NCBI GenBank assembly: GCA_965112735.1
Contig: OZ218950.1
Span: forward strand, 4,526,001 to 4,590,000
DNA: 64,000 bases
Reading direction: 5' to 3'
From: Phaeosaccion multiseriatum
Lineage: Eukaryota > Ochrophyta, other classes
The translations under genes and the position numbers were made by a program. This document shows positions 23,101 to 32,694 of this stretch, in pieces. Each line of letters begins with the position of its first letter. Position 1 is the first letter of the stretch. The notes under the pieces are model-generated. The model ran no database searches. It was not told where the DNA came from and worked only from the letters and a program-made list of their open reading frames with translations.

Positions 23101-25749
23101 CTCCACCCGCCCCACAATCTTGCTTCTTCTGCCCCCTTCTACCACCACAGCGGGGAGAGGCAAGGCGAAGTTCCCCACCCACAGCGCATCAATGGAGGAC
23201 AAAGCTGCCCCCAGGCCCTCCTCATGCTGATCTTGATCTGGATCCTGAGCCTGAGCATGAACCTGAGCCTGCTCACTGCCTCCTCCCGGCGCCCCACTCC
23301 GTGCTAACAGGGGCTGCCACAGCGCAGGTGTCAGGCCCAGGGACGGGCGGAAGGCCGCCGACGGGCGGAAGCAAGCAGACGGCATCTCCTCCTTGCTGCT
23401 GCTCCACGCGAGGCGGGGGCCATCGCCACCTTCTTCCGCACCGTCTCCTCCTCCACTCTCATCGTGATTGGCACCCCTCCTCCTTGTTCTTCTTCGTCGT
23501 CGTGGTGGTGGTGGATCGTCTTCGTGAACAGGGCTAGAAGGAAACGCAATGAGCTGTGCCAACGAAGGCCCTCTACTCTGGCCACTTGCCGCCACGCTCC
23601 AGGCCGATGCCGCTGCCTCCAACAGATGGCTGTCATCTGGAGCACCACCACTTGCATCACTGGCATAGCCAGTACTACTTCTGGTGGACGATGGAGATGC
23701 GCAGTCTCCAACGCTCCCACTGGCACCCTCCTCCTCCTCCTCCTCCTCCTCCTCCTCCTCCTCCTCCTCCTCCTCCTCCTCCTCCTCGTCGTCGTCGTCG
23801 TCGTCCTTCCCGTCAACAGCCCCTCCAGCTCCGGCCCTTGTTCGGCTCCTCCTCCTCCTTCTCTTCCTCCTCCTCCTCCCCCTCCATGCACTCTCCTGGC
23901 TCATAGGGCTGCTCGAACTTTCCTGACTCAGGCCTGGGGAGGAGGAGGCCTCTCCTCCGTTGGAGTCGTTGCCGTCGCCGACTTGGTCGTTGTCTCCGTA
24001 TTCATTGTCGCCATCGCGCCTCGCAGCAGGACTACTGCTACTGCTGTCCATACTCGCTCGAGCCCACCCACCAGGAGCCAGAGAAGGACTCGAGGAAGGG
24101 CCTTCTGTTTCAACGAAGAAAGGCTGCTGGTGAATGTCCGGCCATTCGCTCAAGGGCAACGACAACTTTTCATGGAGCAGGCGATCAGAGGCGACGGCCA
24201 AGGTGCTCGCCTCGAACCCATCGGGAAGCTGCACCAGTGTGCAGGCCCTGTTGGGGCCAATCTGCCGTCAAACAAAGAAATAAGGGGAGGGGAAATGTAG
24301 GAGAGTTTGTAGTGAAGTTGAGCAAAGAGCAAACGGACTTTGGTTAGGAGGGAGGCGGTATGGTAGACAGGCAGGCAGGCAGGCAGACGGGTAGGCAGGC
24401 AGGAAGAACAGAGAGGCCGAAAGGCAGGCAGGCAGCCATACAGAGAGACAAACCAAGAAGAGCCTTGAATGAAGGCTGTTCCTGCAATGAGTCTCATCTT
24501 CCCTACAGCAACAACACCGACTCACCTGCAGGGGAATGGCAAGACAGACCCGAGCCACAAGCGGCGGAGACGTGTCAGCATCGCGCCCCCTACTGCTACT
24601 GCTGCGGCCGCTGTCTTCTGCCGCCGGACAGACAACTAGTCCGACGAGACCCTTGGTGTGGAGAGCACTTACAAGGCTGCCAAACACAAAGCTGGAGTCC
24701 TCCTCCTCCTCCTCCTCTTCCTCCTGCTTCTCCCCTTTCCACTGCCGCTTCTGCCTTCTCTGCTCGCGCGTTGAGGGGGAACTGTCCTGCTGCTGCTGGG
24801 GGGCCTTACCCCCTCTTTCCACCTCCACCAGGAGATGGTGACTGGTGCCCTCACCCTCAACAAGCACTCTAGCCATGAGGCCCGAGTCCATCTCGGTGGC
24901 TTGGAGAGCCCCCACCAGATACATGTCGATGGAGGGAGAGGGCGGAGCCGCTGCCGCAGTCTCGCTCCCCCTACCTTCTTCGCCCCCCCGTTTGCTGCCC
25001 TTGCCGCTTCGGCCCCTACCACCTCTTCGCTCCACATTCCCCGAGGGAGCATCCTCGTCGCCTTCTCTATGCTTCCCTGTCTCGCCGTCTTCTGCTGTAT
25101 TCCGCCCATTCGCCTCTTCCTCCTCCGGCTGCTGTTGCTGCGCCTCCTCTTCTTTCTTGTGCCCCTCTTGCTCTACCAGCATCTGCAGAGGAATCGAAGG
25201 CACGTTGGCATACGCCCGAGGCATCCTCAAGCTTACGTTGACAACTCCTCTTCTTCTCTTCCTTCCACTATTGCTGCTACTGCTGCTGCTGCTGCCGCTG
25301 CTGCTGCCGCTGCTGGCACTCACAATATCCACCATCCTCCGCTCCTGCTTTGTCAACGTTGGCTCCAAGGCCCCGCGAGCTGCTGATGCGAAAGAGAATC
25401 CAGCTTGGGTGATGGCCGCAGTAGGAATGAAGGCGGGGCCCTGCAGAATGGACGAAGCTGAAACTACGCTCCCTCTGACGCCAGACAGGTGCTCGGCAAG
25501 GGCAAGGTATCCCTCCCCACCCCTCCTCTCTCCTTCAGTGTCCACCCACAGCAACGGCTTGGTGGGACCCACAGCCCCGCCCAAAGGTGCACCCAGGCCT
25601 CCTTTCTCTGCACAACCCCCACCATCTGAGAAGAACTCGCTGACCTCAGCAGCAGAATGTGGGCTTGGACTCAGCAGCACGACCCACCCGTCCGACTTGT
25701 CGGAGTTTTCCGTGGTGGTATGGCGCCTACGGTCCTCACTCTGCTGCTC

Positions 25750-25780
<31 letters not shown>

Positions 25781-26331
25781 GGGTGCTCAACCGCCCCCAG
25801 AGCTTCGCGCAGCGATCTACGCAAGATGGAGAGCGCCGAAGTGCCCTTCCGTCCACGGGGACCTCCCCTACCCGCGCTAGCCCCACGCCCACCCCTTCTA
25901 GTCGAGGGAGAGGGGAGCACCTTCGCCAGTGCTTCTAGCTGCTCAAGAAAGGTCTGGAAGGAGCCTTGGTGTAGGGGTAGCATTGAGGGCAGCAGCTGCT
26001 GCTGCTGCCGCTGCTGGGGTACTTCAGCTCGTCTATGCCTTCCCCTTCCCTTCGCTGCTGCGTCAAGCTCACTCGGTGCCAATCCAGCCCTACTGTCGAA
26101 GAAGGTGAAGCTCCACTGTATGGGGAAAGGCAGCCCACGTTTCTTCTCTCTTTGCTGCTGTTGCCGAGGAAGGTGGGCAAGGACACGGATGAGTACGAGT
26201 CCAATCGCATCGATAATGGCCCTTCTGCTGCCGCTCTTTGCAGCAGCCAGCGGACCCACGTCTATCAAGCATACACAAGACCGTGCCCGAGGATCCACCT
26301 CCTCCAGGGGAGGCTCCGCCGGCCCAGACAT
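20123..26331 (-). CDS. TICRR: Treslin/TICRR-like DNA replication initiation factor (frame change unresolved)
   Basis: In animals Treslin, the Sld3 counterpart, brings CDC45 to the MCM helicase after CDK phosphorylation, with MTBP and TopBP1. Exon 1 is 26331-24526. Its first 150 residues match the Treslin N-terminus: CVCLIDVGP, then IQWSFTFFDS (residues 71-80), later LLSPSPHSAAEVSEFF and LLWVDTEG. The intron 24525-24262 is phase 0. Exon 2 starts at 24261 (IGPNRACTLVQLPDG). Its long acidic and poly-Gly/Glu inserts come from (TCC)n tracts on the + strand. A helix LDLETLAKAYERVL ends one frame near 22010. The Sld3/Treslin domain (LLDEVLVPLFGAALPRTVEHLYDHF, about 21780-21700) is in another frame, which continues to the stop at 20123. 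The switch may be an unseen short intron or a G-run indel. The Ser/Pro-rich tail contains CDK-type sites such as STPPR and SPFHP. Confidence 0.82.
22113..22240. repeat. (TCC)n tract within the Treslin-like coding region
   Basis: About 43 nearly uninterrupted TCC triplets, coding poly-Gly on the - strand. All three frames and their complements stay open here (poly-S, P, L, G, E, R), which explains the many shadow ORFs. Confidence 0.95.
22619..22795. repeat. (TCC)n tract, about 59 triplets
   Basis: Nearly pure TCC repeats coding a poly-Glu run in the Treslin-like reading frame, with a few CAC interruptions near the left end. Confidence 0.95.
22871..23092. repeat. (TCC)n tract with CCC and GTC interruptions
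   Basis: About 220 bp of TCC-derived triplets coding an acidic Glu/Asp-rich run in the Treslin-like frame. A further shorter tract lies at 23727-23786. Confidence 0.95.
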
Positions 26332-26548
26332 ACAGGTTGTTGCAAGAGGGGGAGAAGGGAGGGGAGACCCCACGAGAAGTTTGAATTCAGTTTCAGTTTC
26401 AGCTTCTCCTCGCTTTGTCGGGGTCGAGAGGAGCTCGCTCGGGACTTCGGACTACTAATACCTAGAAAGTAGAAACAAGGAGGGCGCGCATGATCACTTG
26501 TGGAGAAAGAGAGAGGTACGTCCAGTCCAGTTCTATTTTAAAAAACGA

Positions 26549-29500
26549 CTACAGCCGAATGAGCACGTCGTTGTGCTCATCAACCACGGCAAACAGCCCA
26601 AGGCCGTCCACAAGGTACTCGAGCAGCTCGCGCCGCTTCTGCTGGTCCTCCTCCGGTCTTCGCTCCTCCACCACCTCCATCTCCTCCTTCCGCTCCTCCT
26701 CTCCCTCCTCCACCACCGGCTGGTGCCTGCTCACAACAGCGACGAGCTCACTCTGCGCCTCGTCTGAGGAAAGCGCGTGGCGAATCACCAGCCTGGAGGC
26801 CTCCTTCGACAAGCCACGGAGATCTACTTCCCGCCCAGTCCTGTCCTCTATCCACGGCGACGGTAGCTCACCCGTGGACACCGCCTCTGCGTACAGCCTA
26901 TCCGCAGCATCGACTTGCCCCCCCACCCCCGCCTCCAAGGACAGCTCTTCAATGCGAAGGACATGGCGCGGGGCCTTCGGGGCCTTCTCCTTCTCTTCCT
27001 CCTGCTTCTTCTTCGCTGCCCTCTTTAGCATCTTCTCCTTCTGCACCCTCTTCTTGATCCTCTTCTTCGCTTCGGCCCTCCCCAGCGCTTTCTTCTCTTC
27101 GACCGTCATGCCCTTCATCTTCTTTTCCCCTGTAGGCTTTTTCAGCCCCTTGGCCCGCATCTCCGCAAGCAGTTGCTGAGCCTTGCCATGCTCCCCGGCC
27201 TCAGTCCAAGCAGCACGAAGAGCATCGTAAGTGGCAAAATTCGGCTCGCTGCCCTCTTGCTGCATCTCTAAGAAAATACCGTGGGCCGCTTCGCATTCTC
27301 TCTCCTTGATGTAGGCCTCAATGACCAGGTTGTACTCATGGACGGCAATGGGAAGCCCCAAGCGGCGCCTCTCTGCCAGGAGGGCCACCGCATCCTGACC
27401 TTTGCCCAACTTGGCACAGGCATCCAAAGCAATCCTACGGCTAACTGTCAGGAGGCGTGCTGTGTCCACACCGCCTGCGAGCTGGGCACACGCCTTCAGA
27501 GCCTTGCTCTTTGCGACGCCCTGGGAGAACCTGTTTTGCGACTCCTCTTGCTTCCGCAGATGCTCCACCTCCTTCCAAGCCACATCATACAACTCATGCT
27601 TCTCGCATACGCGGAGGATACGGACTTGTATGCTGTTGGGTACCATGCCACCCTCGCTTCGCATCTCCTCCAGCGTTTCGACAAACTTGTCCACGGGCCC
27701 TTCCTCTCCCAATGCCACCAGCGCCACGCAGTACACACCCAGATTCGGCTTGAGCCCTTCTTTGCGCATTTGTCCGAGCAGTTTCAGCGCCGATTTGTGG
27801 TCCTTGTCCTTGACACAAACATTCATCACGGCAGCAAACACACCTGCATCCACTTGCACTTTCTTCTCTTGCATCTCCGCCAGCAGCTCCATGGCCGCGG
27901 CACTCCTTGCCTTAGGGACGCAAGTCGCAATCACATACATGTACGCGGCGGTGTCTACCTCCATCCCCCTTGCCCACATCTGCTCGACGACGGCCCGCGC
28001 CTCCTCATAATGTCCAGACTTGCTCAAGAAACGCAGGAGAGTACTGCCACCACCTGCTCCCCCCCCACCCACGTCCATCAGCGCCTGCACCAGGGCATCG
28101 CCGGACAGGCCTGCCTCCCGCGCAGCCGCAATCACGCACATAAAAGTAGTGGCGTGTATCTCCAGTCCCGCTTCCTGCTTCTCCGCCATCACCTTCAGGG
28201 CCGAGTCTACTTGCCCCTCCTTGGCGTAGGCGTCAAATATATCCCTGTCCAACTCTGCCTCAACGCTGCTGCCCTCCTTCCCCATCTCGCGCCACACCTC
28301 CACCACCTTGGCGAAATCCCCTGCCTTGCAGTACACGCCAATGACACGTGCATACGTCTTCGCCCAAACGGGACCCCACACTCCTCGTTTCTTGCTTCCT
28401 GTGGGGGCCTCTGCCAGCACCTGTCGCACACTCTCCAAGTCCCACTTGTCGAAACAGCGTTCGACCAAATCAAGGTACACTTGCGGTGGGGCGGAAGACT
28501 CTGCAAGCACCGCCAAGACTCGTTCTGTCTCGATGTGCCTAGTCCTGACGCATGCAGCCACGTACATGCGAAAACATGCCTGGGAAGGGGTGCCTCCTCG
28601 TTCTCGCATCTCTTCAAAACACTCCACTGCCTTCTTGGGCTGCCTGCTGCGCCCCAACCCTTTCATGCCCTCTTCGTACAGCTCCGCAATCACCTGTCCA
28701 CGGGGGGTTTGACGCTTGTTCCTGCCCTCGGGAGCTAGGTCGGCAGGCAGTTCTCCCCTAACCTCTGCGAACAGCTCCAGCACTTCGGCAAAGAGCCCAA
28801 GACGCTCGTATGTGAGCATGGCCAGGACGTATGTGCGTGAGTTGAAAACAGCTTTTCTAAACGCTTCCCCTTGCACCACCATCTCATCCAGTATTTCCGT
28901 GCGAACCGCCATCGCCGCTGTGCGCCCTTGCCCTTGCCGGAGGCACTTCCGGAGGATTTCATTGGTCAAGCTGGTCGCCGGTACGTAGCCCTCGACTCGC
29001 ATCTCTCTCCACACCCCGGCTGCCTGTTTGCTCCACTCTACTGCCTCTTCACTCTCATCATCCTCCCACTCTCTCGCCAAGAATACGTTCATGATAATGT
29101 GCTTGAACGTGTCCGAGGTGGGCTTCATGGCATTCTGCTTCATCTCATCGAACAGATCCAGAGCCATCTTGTATTGATGCGTCCGCGCCATCGCCCGAAT
29201 GGCATACTCGCACGTATCGGCCGACACATCTGCCCCTCTCTGGCGCATGATGTGCCACAGCTTTAGCGCTGCTACCAGCGTCTTGCCGCTTCCCCTCCCT
29301 GAGGCTTCAATGGTAGCTCTCAATGTGACCTGGTAGTCGTAGCCTGTCTCTTTTAAGATGTGTATGCAGTTGTCAAATGCCTGGTCTGCTGGTACATGCT
29401 TAAGGGCTGCGACGTAGCCCTCATACTCCTCCTGTGATGTTTCCTTCTTCTTCTTCCTCCACCCCCCACCCCCCCTTGCTGGTGCTGCTTCTGGTGCTGG

Positions 29501-29761
29501 TGCCTCTAGCTGTGCTGCTGCTGCTCCTTCCTCCTCCACCTCGCCCCCATTCCCAGCCACAGACGCAGAGAGCGGTCGGAAGAGAGGGCGGGAGCTGCGA
29601 CCACGCGTGAGAGGGGCAGCAACAGCAGCAGGAGCAGGATGACAAGGAGGAGGCCTCACAGCTGCAGCCCCAGGCAGGGCGGGACCCTGTCCCCAACCCG
29701 CCGAGCGAAAGGGGCCTGGTGCGATGAAGCCCGCCATCCCCAACTTCTGTTGCCCGCCCAT
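26549..29761 (-). CDS. Pentatricopeptide repeat protein with degenerate C-terminal Smr domain
   Basis: An RNA-binding organellar protein of 1,070 residues in one exon, with the ATG at 29761. The first 75 or so residues are Gly/Ala/Pro/Arg-rich with few acids and suit an organelle presequence. From about residue 110 there are many PPR units, for example EYAIRAMARTHQYKMALDLF, KMALDLFDEMKQNAMKP and HGIFLEMQQEGSEPNFATYD. A Lys-rich linker (KKRIKKRVQKEKMLKRAAKKK) precedes the C-terminus. The C-terminus has EVDLRGLSKEASRLVIRHAL and ends LFAVVDEHNDVLIRL. These align with the two ends of the Smr domain in the PPR-SMR protein at 59946, but the central TGRGRGS loop is missing. It is divergent from the giant gene at 30236. 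Confidence 0.95.
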   Translation of the reverse strand: MGGQQKLGMAGFIAPGPFRSAGWGQGPALPGAAAVRPPPCHPAPAAVAAPLTRGRSSRPLFRPLSASVAGNGGEVEEEGAAAAQLEAPAPEAAPARGGGGWRKKKKETSQEEYEGYVAALKHVPADQAFDNCIHILKETGYDYQVTLRATIEASGRGSGKTLVAALKLWHIMRQRGADVSADTCEYAIRAMARTHQYKMALDLFDEMKQNAMKPTSDTFKHIIMNVFLAREWEDDESEEAVEWSKQAAGVWREMRVEGYVPATSLTNEILRKCLRQGQGRTAAMAVRTEILDEMVVQGEAFRKAVFNSRTYVLAMLTYERLGLFAEVLELFAEVRGELPADLAPEGRNKRQTPRGQVIAELYEEGMKGLGRSRQPKKAVECFEEMRERGGTPSQACFRMYVAACVRTRHIETERVLAVLAESSAPPQVYLDLVERCFDKWDLESVRQVLAEAPTGSKKRGVWGPVWAKTYARVIGVYCKAGDFAKVVEVWREMGKEGSSVEAELDRDIFDAYAKEGQVDSALKVMAEKQEAGLEIHATTFMCVIAAAREAGLSGDALVQALMDVGGGGAGGGSTLLRFLSKSGHYEEARAVVEQMWARGMEVDTAAYMYVIATCVPKARSAAAMELLAEMQEKKVQVDAGVFAAVMNVCVKDKDHKSALKLLGQMRKEGLKPNLGVYCVALVALGEEGPVDKFVETLEEMRSEGGMVPNSIQVRILRVCEKHELYDVAWKEVEHLRKQEESQNRFSQGVAKSKALKACAQLAGGVDTARLLTVSRRIALDACAKLGKGQDAVALLAERRRLGLPIAVHEYNLVIEAYIKERECEAAHGIFLEMQQEGSEPNFATYDALRAAWTEAGEHGKAQQLLAEMRAKGLKKPTGEKKMKGMTVEEKKALGRAEAKKRIKKRVQKEKMLKRAAKKKQEEEKEKAPKAPRHVLRIEELSLEAGVGGQVDAADRLYAEAVSTGELPSPWIEDRTGREVDLRGLSKEASRLVIRHALSSDEAQSELVAVVSRHQPVVEEGEEERKEEMEVVEERRPEEDQQKRRELLEYLVDGLGLFAVVDEHNDVLIRL

Positions 29762-30235
29762 GTGGAGGCCGAGTTAAAACTCCAGCCAAGTGAATTGACC
29801 CACAAGCTGCTGCAGCGGAGAAAGGGCGAAGGGGGGCGTATGTGTAGAGTGGTGGGTGGTCGTGCGAGGGTGAGGAGGGAGGGGGGGTGGGGGAGAGTTG
29901 ACAAAAGACAGAGGGGGATGAGTCTTTCCGTTGAAGGAGAAAGGCCCGGAGAGAGGAGGGATAATGAGGGAGAGCGATCGGCAGAAGCTTACCTTACTGT
30001 ACACTTCCCCGCTGTATGTACACGGCCCGAAAAGGGAAATGAAAAGGAGCGTGTGGAGTTCAATTGGGTGTGAGTGTCAGTTCGATGGCTGTCATTTGAG
30101 GGCATACAGGCTTTGCTGAGCAGTTGAGCGATGTCGTTGAAGAGAGGGAGAGTTTTTCCCCTGTTATTGGGGTGGCTCACATGGCAGTGTATCATGATCA
30201 AGCATTAAAGACACAGCAGGGCCTTGCTTGAGAAC
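29762..30235. promoter_or_regulatory. Divergent promoter interval
   Basis: 474 bp between the PPR start (leftward) and the giant gene start (rightward). The first 200 bp are purine-rich on the + strand and the rest is mixed. A short CCCTGTTATTGGGG stretch lies near 30160. No core promoter element can be assigned with confidence. Confidence 0.45.
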
Positions 30236-31862
30236 ATGCTTCAGGCTACCCTGGCAACGGCTCAATGGAAGGCAGACTTAGTCCAACGAAGCGAGCTCCA
30301 GCACCTCCACCAGCACCAGCAAGGAAAGGACAGAACAAGAGAGAGAGGGGAGTGGCAAAGAAGCGGGGAAGCTCTGGGAGAAGAAAAAGGAGTGCAGGGG
30401 GGCGATGATGGGAGAGATGGAGATGGCAGTGAAGGGGGGCCTCGCAATTGGCAATGGATTTTCTCATGCCTTTGGCACGCCATTGCTCACTTTGATGGTG
30501 GTGGTGGGTCTCGACAGTGGACGGGCCAGCCTTTGGGCATCAAACTTCGAGTTCCTGAAACTGTCTTGTTTCAGGCTGGAGAGCCGCAGCTTTGGCTACA
30601 CACAGATCGAAGGGGCTTCCTAAGACGGAGAGACATTGGGGACTTTGTGCAAGAGTGGCACGAGAGAGAGGAGACTACGCGAAGCGAGAGAGAGGAGATT
30701 AACCGAGGCGAGAGCAGCAACAGAAAGAGGAGAAGACCTGGGGGGGCGGGAGAAGGACATGATGGAGCAACAGCAGCAGCAGCAGGGCAGAGTATTTTGG
30801 ACTTTGTCATGGCAAGAATACAGCAAATTTTCACAGAGGCAGCGCGGATGCAGGAAGCCGCGATATCGGGAGGGGGCTCCTCCTCCTTCTCTTCCTCCTC
30901 CTCCTTCTCCCCTGCCTCTTTTGGAAGCGACCGTTCAGCAGAGCCAGCAGCAACAGCTTGTGCTATGGATCCACGGACCCCACTGTGTGTAGTGTGGTAC
31001 TTGGACGGCGAACGAGAGACCATGGACAAGGGCACCTCTGAAAGGCTCCTGGGCCAGGCCAAGTGGAGGATCCAGGTGATGGCCATACAGAGCCACGTGG
31101 CGGGGCAGCGAACAGAGACGGGCTCCTTCAACCGAAAAGAGGCCCAGGTGTGGGGGTCGGCAGGGGCGCCGTGGGGGATGGGCGCCGGCAGAGTGGCGCT
31201 CAACATGCTAAGCAAAGCTATTGCCACGTACGCAGAGAAGGCTTACGACACCCCCGTGGGGAGGACGATGACGACGACGACAACTAGCATGAGGGCCGAG
31301 GAGGAGGGGGGGGAGGAGCCCAGCTGTGGAGGAAGAAGGGCCAGGGGCAAGCACCAGGGCACCAAGGTGCTGTCTTTGACTGCGCACTTTCTCGTGGACG
31401 CTGGGGGTACGCTCTGGTTCTCGCATGCGGAGGGCGTGAGGGTCAGCAATGAGGGCAAGCTCAAGGAGAAGTCGCTCCGAACCCGACTACAACAGAGTCA
31501 GCGGCGCCAGCGGCACGACGAGCATCAGCAGCATCAGCACCAGCACCACCAGACGCAGCAGTACCAGCAGCGCGGGCTCGAGATAAAGAAGGGGCGAGAG
31601 GAGGCACAGGCGATGCAGGCGGCTCTTGTGGTGGCCGCTGAGCTGCGAAGTCTCCTCACCCTCGCGGCCGACAGAGGCGTGTCTGTGCAGCAGTCCTTCC
31701 AGCATTTTGACGAGCTGGTACGTGGGGGCGTGCGTGTGTGCGTTTGTGCGTGCGTGTGTGTGTGCGTTTGTGCGTGGGTTTCGTCGTTTCTTCCTTTTCC
31801 TCTCGAGACGAGACGGGTGGGGCTTTGGGGCTCTCTCACCGCCCCCCCCCCTCCCCTCACTT

Positions 31863-31911
<49 letters not shown>

Positions 31912-32662
31912 ACGTCTCACGCACGCGGGGCGCCCACCCCTTTACCCGCACATTCTCCCTTTTCCTTTGCTTTGCTTGTCCCGTTGTTGTCGTTGTGCAG
32001 GGGCGGGGCTTCGTTGATGAGGCCGGCCTGTCTGCAGGGCTAGCGCGCTTGGGCATTGGGATCGCTTCGGACGTCTGCACACTGCTCATGGAGCTTATCG
32101 GGGAGGCAAGCGGAGCGTACTTCCGAGCCACAGGTGGGTGGGTGGGTGGGTGGGTGACGGGATGGTAGGGGTGGTAGGGAAAGTAAGAGAGAGACGGGTA
32201 GAGAGGAGCAATAGGAGGGACGGACGGACGGACGGAGGGAGGGAGGGAGGGAGGGAGGGAGGTAGGGAGGGAGTGAAAAGAGGGGAGGGGGGGGGACAGC
32301 CAACGGAGCCACAAACGGGAGGGAGGTCACCTGCCGCTCGCCGAAGTATCTCTGTCTCCCTTTCTCCCTCTCTCCCTCTCCCTCTCTCTCTCTCTGTGTC
32401 TGCCTATCTCTCTGTCTGTACATCTCTTCTCTCTAACTTGTGATCACTCTTATTTGCAGACAAAGCAAGTATACTTTTATCTTCTCCATTTCCACACACA
32501 CACACACACACTGTTCTTGCTTGCTTCTCTTCTCCTGCCTTTCACAGACCTGATGAGCTTCGCGGCGCTGGAAGACGACACCAACGTCTTTCTGAGGACG
32601 GCGGCAGGGACGGCTGGGGGCCTGCAGATGACCACCTGGGATGAAGCTAGCGACCATGATGA

Positions 32663-32694
<32 letters not shown>

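Noticed and set aside
21514-23307. Large Leu/Ser/Pro-homopolymer frames on the + strand
   Set aside because: Complement of the (TCC)n tracts in the Treslin-like exon. The conserved blocks are only on the - strand.
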